From: Aurantibacter_A sp039941195
GTDB taxonomy: Bacteria > Bacteroidota > Bacteroidia > Flavobacteriales > Flavobacteriaceae
Reading direction: 5' to 3'
Length of the DNA stretch: 64,000 bases
Assembly: GCF_039941195.1 (NCBI RefSeq)
Contig: NZ_JBDVFA010000012.1
Span: 59,183-123,182, forward strand
Shown: in pieces, positions 17,708 to 26,100 of the stretch
How positions within the stretch are numbered: the stretch's first letter is position 1
How the letters are laid out: every line of letters begins with the position of its first letter
The notes under the pieces: model-generated
Database searches by the model: none
What the model was told of the DNA's origin: nothing
The model's input: only the letters and a program-made list of their open reading frames with translations
Position numbers and translations under genes: made by a program

Positions 17708-17728
17708 AAGAGTTATATAAACAACAAA

Positions 17729-19678
17729 TTAATCAAATTTATGTCTTACAAATGCTTCCATTGCCGCATAATCAGATAGTCCAAGAGCTCTATATCGAGC
17801 AGCAGTATCCTTATTTCGTTCTTCAGCTCTCATCCAGAATTCTCTGGAATCATCTCCTTGAAACATTACACCATCTTTTTGAGATTGATGACAAAATATA
17901 GCATAGCGTTTTTTAAGTACTTGCCCTGGACTCATAGGCACCGCCATTTCAATTTCATTGATATCCCACTCATGCCATGCACCTCTGTACAGCCATAACC
18001 AACAATCTTTCATGAATTCTTCAGATTGCATTTGCTCCATAGCTTCAAAGACTGCATCAAGACAAACTTTATGGGTTCCATGTGGATCAGCTAAATCACC
18101 AGCTGCAAAAATTTGGTGTGGTTGAATTTCTCTGATGTAATCTTTCATTATTTCAACATCAGCATCAGATAAATTATCTTTTTTTATCGTTCCGGTTTCG
18201 TAAAAAGGAAGATCAAGAAAACGAACGTTTTCATCATCTAGACCAACATACCGTGTTGCAGCATAAGATTCGCCACGTCTAATATTACCTTTTAGTTTTC
18301 TTACTTCTAATGTGTCAAAACTACTTTCGTTTTTAGCTTTTATAGAATCGATAAGTTTTTGAGCTTCACCAGTAGGACTAATACGTTTAGCAATTTCAGC
18401 ATATCGAATTGCATCAGTATCTGAAACAGCAATATTACCTGAAGTTTGATAAGCAACATGTACCTCATGCCCTTGCTCAACCAAACGATCAAATGTACCT
18501 CCCATAGAAATTACATCATCATCTGGGTGTGGACTAAAAATAATTACGCGTTTTTTAGCCGGTAATGCTCTTTCTGGTCTACTGGTGTCATCGGCATTCG
18601 GTTTTCCGCCGGGCCATCCAGTAATAGTATGTTGTAACCTGTTGAACATTTTAATATTCAAGTCGTACGAATCCTGTACAGACAATAATCCCGACATACC
18701 GTTATCGTTATAATCCTTGTCTGTTAAACTTAAAATAGATTTGTTATTTTCATTACAAAGCCAAACAATTGCTTTCCAAGTTAGACTTTCTGTCCATTCT
18801 AAAGATTCATCTACTAACCAAGGTGTCTTGTTTCGAGTTAACTCCGCACCTGCAGCTGAATCGAGAACAAAAGTGCAGTTTTTATGTTGTTGCAAATATG
18901 TAGCAGGTACTTGTGAAGAAATTTCTCCTTCAACGGTTTTTTTAATAATCTCTGCTTTGTTTTGACCCCACCCTAGTAAAACTAGTCGTTTAGCATTCAT
19001 TACAGTGGAAATACCCATTGTAATGGCTTTTCTTGGCACATTATCAATTCCTAAAAATGCTTGAGCAGCATCAACTCTAGTAATATGGTCTAAGGTTATA
19101 ACTCTTGTGCCAGAATTAAAGTGCGAACCTGGTTCGTTAAAACCTACATGTCCCGTTCTACCAATACCTAATAATTGAAAATCAAGCCCACCGAATTTTT
19201 TAATTGCTTTCTCATAAGCCAAACAATAATCAATAACAAATTCTGGTGCTACGGTGCCATCCGGAATATGAATGTTTTCACGTGGAATATCAATATGATT
19301 GAATAAATGTTCATGCATGAAGTACCAATAACTCTGACGATTATCTTTCTCCATGGGTAAATATTCGTCCAAGTTAAAAGTCACTACATTGGAAAAACTT
19401 AAACCCTCTTCTTTATGCATTCTTACAAGTTCTTCATAAACTCTAATAGGAGAGGAGCCTGTAGCCAAACCTAGCACACAATTTTTATTAGCATCTTGTT
19501 TTTTACGTATTAATGCAGCGATTTCTTGTGCTACTTTAATAGACGCCTCGTTTGAATCTTCGAAAATTACATTATGTATTTTCTCAAAACGTGTTTCTTC
19601 AAAATGGCCTACTGGTTTATAACCAATGTCAATACCGGTTGTTTCTTGCTTTTGTGTCATTATTAATGTTGCTAACAT
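17729..19678 (-). CDS. nagB: NagB-PIG-L fusion: glucosamine-6-phosphate deaminase with deacetylase-type domain
   Basis: The 649-residue two-domain protein is more than twice the length of E. coli NagB. Residues about 30-290 are the NagB isomerase/deaminase domain, which turns GlcN-6-P into fructose-6-P and ammonia. It has LATGSSPIRVY, FNLDEY (101-106) and GIGRTGHVGFNEP (171-183). At the position of E. coli Asp141 this protein has Thr175. Residues about 375-640 are a PIG-L/LmbE-type domain with the metal motif PHPDDD (384-389) and DPHGTH (531-536). Such fusions are known in Bacteroidota. PIG-L enzymes remove N-acetyl groups, so the fusion might also deacetylate an amino sugar; this is inference. 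It is divergent from a DeoR-type regulator. Confidence 0.88.
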   Translation of the reverse strand: MLATLIMTQKQETTGIDIGYKPVGHFEETRFEKIHNVIFEDSNEASIKVAQEIAALIRKKQDANKNCVLGLATGSSPIRVYEELVRMHKEEGLSFSNVVTFNLDEYLPMEKDNRQSYWYFMHEHLFNHIDIPRENIHIPDGTVAPEFVIDYCLAYEKAIKKFGGLDFQLLGIGRTGHVGFNEPGSHFNSGTRVITLDHITRVDAAQAFLGIDNVPRKAITMGISTVMNAKRLVLLGWGQNKAEIIKKTVEGEISSQVPATYLQQHKNCTFVLDSAAGAELTRNKTPWLVDESLEWTESLTWKAIVWLCNENNKSILSLTDKDYNDNGMSGLLSVQDSYDLNIKMFNRLQHTITGWPGGKPNADDTSRPERALPAKKRVIIFSPHPDDDVISMGGTFDRLVEQGHEVHVAYQTSGNIAVSDTDAIRYAEIAKRISPTGEAQKLIDSIKAKNESSFDTLEVRKLKGNIRRGESYAATRYVGLDDENVRFLDLPFYETGTIKKDNLSDADVEIMKDYIREIQPHQIFAAGDLADPHGTHKVCLDAVFEAMEQMQSEEFMKDCWLWLYRGAWHEWDINEIEMAVPMSPGQVLKKRYAIFCHQSQKDGVMFQGDDSREFWMRAEERNKDTAARYRALGLSDYAAMEAFVRHKFD

Positions 19679-19707
19679 AAGGTTTGAACTATATTTTTAG
19701 AATCAAG

Positions 19708-19715
19708 CAAATGTA
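19708..19715 (-). promoter_or_regulatory. Promoter -7 box TACATTTG for nagB
   Basis: On the minus strand this is TACATTTG, an exact TAnnTTTG match, 30 bases upstream of the nagB ATG. The TTTTGC repeats lie 16-53 bases further upstream, overlapping where a -33 element and polymerase would sit. That placement suits control by the neighbouring DeoR-family protein. Confidence 0.5.
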
Positions 19716-19730
19716 GGCATAAATTTCAAT

Positions 19731-19768
19731 TTTTGCAGCTTTTTGCTTTTTATTTTGCAGTTTTTTGC
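19731..19768. promoter_or_regulatory. Tandem TTTTGC repeats, candidate DeoR-family operator
   Basis: Four TTTTGC hexamers start at 19731, 19741, 19753 and 19763, spaced 10, 12 and 10 bases. They form two 16-mers, TTTTGCAGCTTTTTGC and TTTTGCAGTTTTTTGC, which differ at one base and start 22 bases apart (two helical turns). DeoR-family regulators such as GlpR and AgaR are known to bind short T-rich direct repeats of TTTCG type spaced one turn apart. Placement between nagB and the deoR-type gene fits an operator for both. The regulator-operator pairing is inference. Confidence 0.6.
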
Positions 19769-19826
19769 ATTTTTAACGATTTAATAATATTGAAACGGAA
19801 TAAAACAGCAATTTGTTATTATTCAT

Positions 19827-19834
19827 TATCTTTG
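19827..19834 (+). promoter_or_regulatory. Promoter -7 box TATCTTTG for the deoR-murQ unit
   Basis: TATCTTTG is an exact TAnnTTTG match, 31 bases before the regulator ATG at 19866. A TTTG lies 11 bases upstream of it, closer than a usual -33 element. The TTTTGC repeats lie about 60-95 bases upstream. Confidence 0.45.
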
Positions 19835-19865
19835 GGCTTTAAATTGGATTTTTAGCAATAAATGG

Positions 19866-20615
19866 ATGTTAAAAGAAGAAAGACAACAAACTATTCTAAA
19901 TGTTGTAGAATTACATAATAGAATATTAATAACTGATATTGCCGAAACACTTGATGTTTCAATCGATACCATTCGTCGTGATATAAAAGAATTAGATGCC
20001 GACCACAAACTAAAGAAGGTTCATGGAGGTGCTATTTCGTTAGGGTTTACCACGAATAGTGTTAAAAATAATAATATTTATAAATTAGAGCAGAAGACCA
20101 CCATTGCTGAAAAAGCGTTGACTTTACTAAAAGATGGTTCAGTAATTTTTGTGGATGGAGGTACGACTTGCAATGAGCTGGCTAGATTAATTCCTAATGA
20201 CATTGAGTTAACTTGTTTTACACATAGTATTCCTGTTGCAATGGAGTTGCTGACTAAATCTAATGTAACAGTTATATTGATTGGAGGGCAAGTTTCTAAA
20301 GAATCACAAATTTCTATTGGGGCAAATGCGATACATAATCTTTCTGAAATAAAAGTAGATTATAGTTTTATTGGCACTGGTTACGTTGATTCTTATTACG
20401 GTCTTACTGAATTTGACTGGGATATTGTTCAAGTAAAAAAGGCAATTATTAAATGTTCAAAGAAAACTGTGCTATTATCAATTTCTGAAAAGTTAAATTC
20501 GCAGCATCGTTATAAAAGTTGTGATATTAATGCCATAAATACGATGATTACGGAATTAAATCCGGAAAACGAACTACTTAATTCATTTAGAAACCACGAT
20601 ATTAGAATTTTATAA
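19866..20615 (+). CDS. DeoR-family transcriptional regulator
   Basis: The 249-residue regulator has an N-terminal winged helix-turn-helix (residues 1-57; LITDIAETLDVSIDTIRRDI) with the family's KKVHGGAIS end. The C-terminal DeoRC sugar-phosphate sensor domain is at about 75-235 and includes FVDGGTTCNELARLI and the GTG loop in FIGTGYVDSYYGLTE. Regulators of this type respond to phosphorylated sugars. It lies between nagB (divergent) and murQ (6 bases downstream), so it probably controls amino-sugar recycling, with MurNAc-6-P, GlcNAc-6-P or GlcN-6-P as candidate effectors. The effector is a guess. Confidence 0.92.
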   Translation: MLKEERQQTILNVVELHNRILITDIAETLDVSIDTIRRDIKELDADHKLKKVHGGAISLGFTTNSVKNNNIYKLEQKTTIAEKALTLLKDGSVIFVDGGTTCNELARLIPNDIELTCFTHSIPVAMELLTKSNVTVILIGGQVSKESQISIGANAIHNLSEIKVDYSFIGTGYVDSYYGLTEFDWDIVQVKKAIIKCSKKTVLLSISEKLNSQHRYKSCDINAINTMITELNPENELLNSFRNHDIRIL

Positions 20616-20621
20616 ATAGCT

Positions 20622-21431
20622 ATGAGTTATATTAAAATAACAGAAACCCCTTCGAATCACGATAATTTAGAGCAACTAGATACTACCTCAATTCTTACTA
20701 AAATGAATGAGGAGGACAAAAAGGTTGCGGATGCGGTTGCTGCAGTAATTCCAGAAATCACAAAATTAGTAGATGCCTTGGCAGAACGCTTTGAAAAAGG
20801 AGGGCGATTATTTTATATTGGTGCTGGTACCAGTGGAAGATTAGGAGTGTTAGATGCTTCAGAAATACCACCAACCTACGGAATGCCACACGAGCGCGTA
20901 GTAGGAATTATAGCCGGGGGTGATGTAGCCATTCGTAAATCTGTGGAAAATGCTGAAGATGATCGTTTACAAGCGTGGAAAGATTTAATAACTCATAAAA
21001 TAACGGACATTGATGTGGTAGTGGGCATTGCGGCCTCAGGAACAACTCCTTATGTTTTGGGTGGCATTGAAGCAGCAAAGAAAAATGGAATACTTACAGC
21101 TGGGGTTACCAATAATCCAGGTTCGCCGTTATCAGAAGCAGCAGATATAACTATTGCAATGAATGTAGGACCTGAGTTTGTTACAGGAAGTACGCGAATG
21201 AAAAGTGGCACTTCACAAAAATTAGCATTAAATATGATTTCTACTGCCTTAATGATAAAAATTGGGCGCGTAAAAGGTAATAAGATGGTAAACATGCAGC
21301 TAAGCAATGTGAAACTCGTTGATCGTGGTGTGCGCTATGTTTCTGAGGGGTTAGGGATTGAATATGCAGCTGCTGAGAAATTACTTAAAGAACATGGTTC
21401 TGTTAAAGAAGCACTTGATGCAGGAGCGTAA
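20622..21431 (+). CDS. murQ: N-acetylmuramic acid 6-phosphate etherase
   Basis: MurQ cleaves the lactyl ether of MurNAc-6-P to give GlcNAc-6-P and lactate. The 269-residue protein has the SIS-domain signature GAGTSGRLGVLDASE (67-81), whose final Glu is the catalytic acid/base. It also carries GIAASGTTPYVLGGI, NNPGSPL and TGSTRMKSGTSQK. It is about 30 residues shorter than E. coli MurQ at the C-terminus but ends in a helical EHGSVKEAL segment, as other Bacteroidota forms do. It forms an operon with the DeoR-type regulator and uses the AnmK product made from the other side of the island. Confidence 0.96.
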   Translation: MSYIKITETPSNHDNLEQLDTTSILTKMNEEDKKVADAVAAVIPEITKLVDALAERFEKGGRLFYIGAGTSGRLGVLDASEIPPTYGMPHERVVGIIAGGDVAIRKSVENAEDDRLQAWKDLITHKITDIDVVVGIAASGTTPYVLGGIEAAKKNGILTAGVTNNPGSPLSEAADITIAMNVGPEFVTGSTRMKSGTSQKLALNMISTALMIKIGRVKGNKMVNMQLSNVKLVDRGVRYVSEGLGIEYAAAEKLLKEHGSVKEALDAGA

Positions 21432-21433
21432 TT

Positions 21434-21835
21434 TTATTTTGTAATAGATTCAACTTCTTCGATAGTTACGATTTTATCTGAAGAATTACCCCATGAGTTT
21501 AAAATGAAATTCATAACATCGGCAATTTCTTCATCTTCTAATCCAGGATTTGGCATAGCATTATTGTAACTAATACCATTTACGATAATGTCAGCCTGTT
21601 GTCCATATTTCACGCCACGAATACTAGCTTCTCTATTTTCCAATAAATAGTCGGATTTAGCTAATGGTGGAAAAGTATGGGCGACACCTTCACCGGCATC
21701 TAAATGGCAAGTAACGCAGAAATCGGCATAAATTTCGCTCCCTCGCTGCATACTTGCTTCAAGTTCGGACTCTTGAAGTAGAAAAATTGAGAAACTTGTG
21801 ATAATTGTAAAATATAGAAAGAGAAACGTTTTCAT
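21434..21835 (-). CDS. Small periplasmic cytochrome c
   Basis: The 133-residue protein has an N-terminal signal/anchor (residues 1-20) and a single haem-c motif CVTCH (40-44). The likely axial Met94 lies in NAMPNPG, and the C-terminal helix DEEIADVMNFILNSW is typical of class I cytochromes. Only 61 bases separate it from the upstream PQQ-type dehydrogenase on the same strand, so it is a good candidate for that enzyme's electron acceptor. Its stop is two bases from the convergent murQ stop, with no visible terminator. Confidence 0.88.
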   Translation of the reverse strand: MKTFLFLYFTIITSFSIFLLQESELEASMQRGSEIYADFCVTCHLDAGEGVAHTFPPLAKSDYLLENREASIRGVKYGQQADIIVNGISYNNAMPNPGLEDEEIADVMNFILNSWGNSSDKIVTIEEVESITK

Positions 21836-21896
21836 ATGATTTTTGACAAAATGTGGATGCTAAACGATGTATTGCAATTAAAAATTAGGCCTGCAT

Positions 21897-23021
21897 TTAT
21901 TTATTTGGTACTAGTTTATAAACGCCTTTACCTTCCACACCTACGTAGATTAGGCCATCTGGACCTTCAACTACATCACGTACACGCCCTAAACCTTTAA
22001 TTAATTCAATTCTATCCGTCACTTTTGTGCCATCAAGTTTTAGCAGTTCGAGATATTGAAATTTTAAAGATCCAACTAATAAAGCGCCTTTCCAATCGGC
22101 ACCATAATTTTCAGTAGTAATGAATGCCATACCACTTGGTGCGATAGAGGGTAACCAATAATGTATCGGTTGTTCCATACCTTCTTTAGCTGTGATATCA
22201 GTAATTGGTGTGCCACTGTAATTAACACCATAAGTTATTACAGGCCAACCATAGTTTGCACCTGGTTTAATTATATTAATTTCATCACCCCCTTTTGGTC
22301 CATGTTCATTATCCCAAATATCTCCTGTAAAGGGGTTTTTAATTAAGCCCTGCGGATTTCTATGACCGTAGCTGTATATTGCTGTTTTCGCGCCTTCAAT
22401 AGCTAGAAAAGGATTGTCTTCAGGAATTCTTCCATCATCATAAAAGCGATAAATTTTACCGCCGTCTCGAGTTAAGTCTTGAGGATTATCGTCTCTAGCT
22501 CCTCTTTCTCCAATACTTAAGAAAACGTATCCTTTGTTATCAAATTCAATTCTTGAACCAAAATGTTGTCCTTTTGTAGTGTTAGGTGATCCCTTGTATA
22601 GTAACTCTTTGTTTATTAGTGAGTTGTCTTTTATTTTTGCACGCATAAATGCTGTATGTCCACCTTTTTCTTCACCGTCCTCTGAAGCATATGATAGATA
22701 AATCCATCCGTTGTTTTTATAATCTGGATGAACAGCAATATCTAATAATCCACCTTGCCCTCTTTCGTAAACTTCAGGAACATTCGATATTTTATTGCGT
22801 TCTCCATTTTTAAAAAGATATAAATTACCAGATTTTTCAGTAATAAGCATTTCACCATCAGGAAGGAATGCAATACCCCATGGAATGGTGAGGTCATCGA
22901 CCAAAAGTTCTTCATGAAAAGGAATGTCGTTAATTGTAGTGACCTGATTAACAGTATCCTGTCCGCAAGAAAAATTGAACGCTACAACGATTAAATAAAG
23001 GGATACGATACTTTTCTTCAT
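21897..23021 (-). CDS. PQQ-dependent sugar dehydrogenase-like lipoprotein
   Basis: The 374-residue protein has a signal ending VVAFNFSCGQ (lipobox Cys19). A six-bladed propeller of the glucose/sorbosone dehydrogenase family (PF07995) follows. Marks are IPWGIAFLPDGEMLITEKSG near the start, GQGGLLDIAVHPDYKNNGWI, GQHFGSRIEFDNKGYVFLSI, GHRNPQGL and NEHGPKGGDEIN, which carries Ca/PQQ-loop type residues. It oxidises a sugar or aldose in the periplasm or at the cell surface. The next gene encodes a cytochrome c. Whether it truly uses PQQ and on which sugar cannot be read; no PQQ synthesis genes are in the window. Confidence 0.88.
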   Translation of the reverse strand: MKKSIVSLYLIVVAFNFSCGQDTVNQVTTINDIPFHEELLVDDLTIPWGIAFLPDGEMLITEKSGNLYLFKNGERNKISNVPEVYERGQGGLLDIAVHPDYKNNGWIYLSYASEDGEEKGGHTAFMRAKIKDNSLINKELLYKGSPNTTKGQHFGSRIEFDNKGYVFLSIGERGARDDNPQDLTRDGGKIYRFYDDGRIPEDNPFLAIEGAKTAIYSYGHRNPQGLIKNPFTGDIWDNEHGPKGGDEINIIKPGANYGWPVITYGVNYSGTPITDITAKEGMEQPIHYWLPSIAPSGMAFITTENYGADWKGALLVGSLKFQYLELLKLDGTKVTDRIELIKGLGRVRDVVEGPDGLIYVGVEGKGVYKLVPNK

Positions 23022-23115
23022 AATTCAACGTTAAAATAATATTGTTATAAGGTATGAAAGTATCTAAAGATAAAAAATATAAGTTCAAATAAATACACTG
23101 AGAATATTTTGACCC

Positions 23116-23123
23116 CAAATCTA
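23116..23123 (-). promoter_or_regulatory. Possible -7 box TAGATTTG for the sugar dehydrogenase
   Basis: An exact TAnnTTTG match on the minus strand, about 95 bases upstream of the dehydrogenase start, in the divergent gap with the giant adhesin gene. The distance is long and no -33 element is seen, so chance is possible. Confidence 0.25.
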
Positions 23124-23150
23124 AGTATTCTAATTAATCAGTCTTAACCT

Positions 23151-26100
23151 ATGCACCCTACAAAAAGCAAGCATCTACTGTATGCTTTACTATTGATTGT
23201 TTCTTCAATAGTGGGTACCTCTGCAATTGCTAAAACAAATGTTTTAGAATTACTTTCTGAAGTTTCGACAGTTTTTGAAAGTGAGAGTGCCACAATAGAA
23301 ATAAACAATGGTTCAGAACCTACAACTACATTCGAGAAGAACACATTAAAAAATCAAGATTCGAAAATTGCTATTGCGCCGATGTTTGCAACAATATTTG
23401 CGGCACCTGATGACAGTGACGTTTGTTCTGATGATGGTCTAGAAGTAGCTTTATTCAATCTCTGTGGTGATTCTGACAATAGAATAATCACCTTAAGTGG
23501 CGGGCCATATCCAAGTGCAGAGTGGGAAATATTAGGAGGTTCATGTTCACCAGACCTTACGGAAACTTGTCCCGTACGTACCAACAGTTGTTATAGCAAC
23601 GTGCATACTGGTGCAGATTATACTTTGAACGCAGCTTCCATACCAGCAGGTACAGGTGCTGAATTTCGAGTATTAGTTGGTGGCGTTTATCATTATTTCG
23701 AAGTTAAGAAAAGTACAATAACACAATCTTATGTAAAAACAGATTTTATCTGTGGTGTAGATGGTGAAATACAAATTACTGGTCTTTCGAGTGCTTATGA
23801 GTTTAGCATGGATAACGGTAGTGGTTTTGGACCATGGCAAGGACCAATATTTGGCAATTTAAATCCTGGAACTTATAATATAAAAGCTCGTTTAAAAAGT
23901 ACTCCTGGTGCTTGTGAATATCCATATCAACCAATTACGATTGATCAATTGGATATGGGTATCGATGTAACCTTCGTAGATGCTTTATGTTCAGGTGATA
24001 CGGGATCTATAACTGTTTCTGTAACTGGTGGAGTACCTGGTCCTTTTAAATATACACTTTTGGATGAAAGTTTAGTAGCTCAGGAGTTTACTTCGTTTAT
24101 TGCGGATAATCCATATACCTTCTCTGCTGTTAGTTTCGGTACTTATACAGTGCAGGTAGAAACGCAACAGTGTCAAGGTGATCCTGGAAATGGTATAGAC
24201 CCACCTCGACAAAATCGTGATACTTCTAACAACCCTATTGTTATCGGTAACGGTTTAGATGCCTTAGATGCTTCCACAGAAGTAAATAGTAGTTTTGGTT
24301 GTTCAACAATTACCGATGTAGATATCACTGTGAATACCACAGGTGGTTCTGCACCTTATACTTTTACGGTAAATGGAGGGCCTTCGCAACCATCTTACAC
24401 AGGAACAACAACATACACGGTAACATCCCCAGGAACTTATGATTTTATTATAACCGATGATAATGGTTGTACTATACCTGCTACTGCAAGTGTAGAAAAC
24501 TTAGATCCGCCGGATGTAACTGCTAATGGAATTGATGGCACATGTTCCAATGGTGGTGCTAAAATAAATTTTAATGTAACTGATCCAAAAGGATATAATC
24601 TTTCCTATCGTGTTAATTCTGGTGACCCTTGGGATACGAATCCACAAATTTCAGTTCCAGCAGGTACATATAACGATATTGAAGTTCGGTATCAACAAGG
24701 AGGGTTTGAGTGTACTATGACTTTAGCACCAGTTACAGTTAATACTGTAGGTGTTATTAGCGGAACAGCTTCTAAAGTTTCAGATCGAACTTGTGATGGA
24801 AGTGGTGGTGTAAATGGTGGTCAAATTGACTTCGGAGGCACCTATTCAGGAGGTTCAGGTAGTGGATATGTTTTTAGTATAGATGGAACGAATTTCACAA
24901 CAACAGAATCATATCCAAACTTAGGTCCAGGGACTTATACGCCAATGATTGAAGATGGTGGTGGTTGTCGTTTAGAACTAACACCAATAACTATTTTGGA
25001 TGTAGATCCACCAACTGATATAGATTTTGTTACATCAGATAGCAATTGTGCTGCAAATACGGTAGATGTTCAATTAGTTCCTACAAGTGGAGCTACTATT
25101 GATAATTATAGTATTATTAGTCCAGTTAGCATTAATAATGGAGCAAATGACACTTTTGACAATCTAGATGCTTCGCAATCTTATATATTTCAAATAACAG
25201 ACTCAAATAATTGTACGTATACCGAAGGATATTCTCCTGACATAATCAGTAGTATTCGCGCAAGAGTTAAATCGGGTGGAGATTTAAAAGTTTGTACGGG
25301 AGCAACAGATGGTACAGGAACCTTTTTAATTGATGGTTTCGCTAATAATTATACTTATAATATTAATGGTGGAACGGAAAGTAGCCCGCAAAATGATGGT
25401 GAAGTAGTTCTTCCGCTATCAGGAGCGGGTACATATACCATTAACATCACTGATGCTGATACGGGTTGTACAGATAGTGCTTCTTTTGATATTGAAGAAC
25501 CTGCAACCGCAATAACACTTACAGGAGATGTTACAGCAATGTCTTGTGCCAATGGTAACTTAGGGCGTGTAGTAGCAAATTCTTCAGGTGGTTGGGGAAG
25601 TAATAGATATGAACTAGAATACCCTGATAGTTCTACAGCAGGACCAAAAGCTGGTACTGTTTTTGGCAACTTGTCGCAAGCAGGATCATATACATTAACT
25701 GTTGAAGATGTAGAAGGTTGTACAGCGACCTTCACTTTTAGCCTCACACCATTAGATGCACCAACTATAGCATTTGATGCTGCTAGCTCTGATTTATGTT
25801 ATGTTGCTGGAACAGGTGCGACGGCTGCTGTAACTGGCGCAGCAGGTAGTGACCCTACACTTCAATATAGAATTAATGGCGGTACATTACAAGTAAGTCC
25901 GGTTTTTAATAGCTTAACACCTGGCACATATAGTATTGAGGTAGTGGACGGAAACAATTGTAGCGCGAATATTAACGTTACGGTAAATGCACAGTTAAGA
26001 GTAAATACAAGTATAGAAACGGAAATACCTTGTGGTGGAGCACCAGGTGAAATACGTGTTGAAGTCTCCGGGGGGTATACTTTGGGTGCAGGTACTAAAC

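Noticed and set aside
19274..19289. parS-like palindrome around CACGTG
   Set aside because: It matches the general parS consensus at only 12 of 16 positions, lies inside the conserved nagB coding region (encoding IPREN) and is 15 kb from parAB. Chance is the simpler reading.
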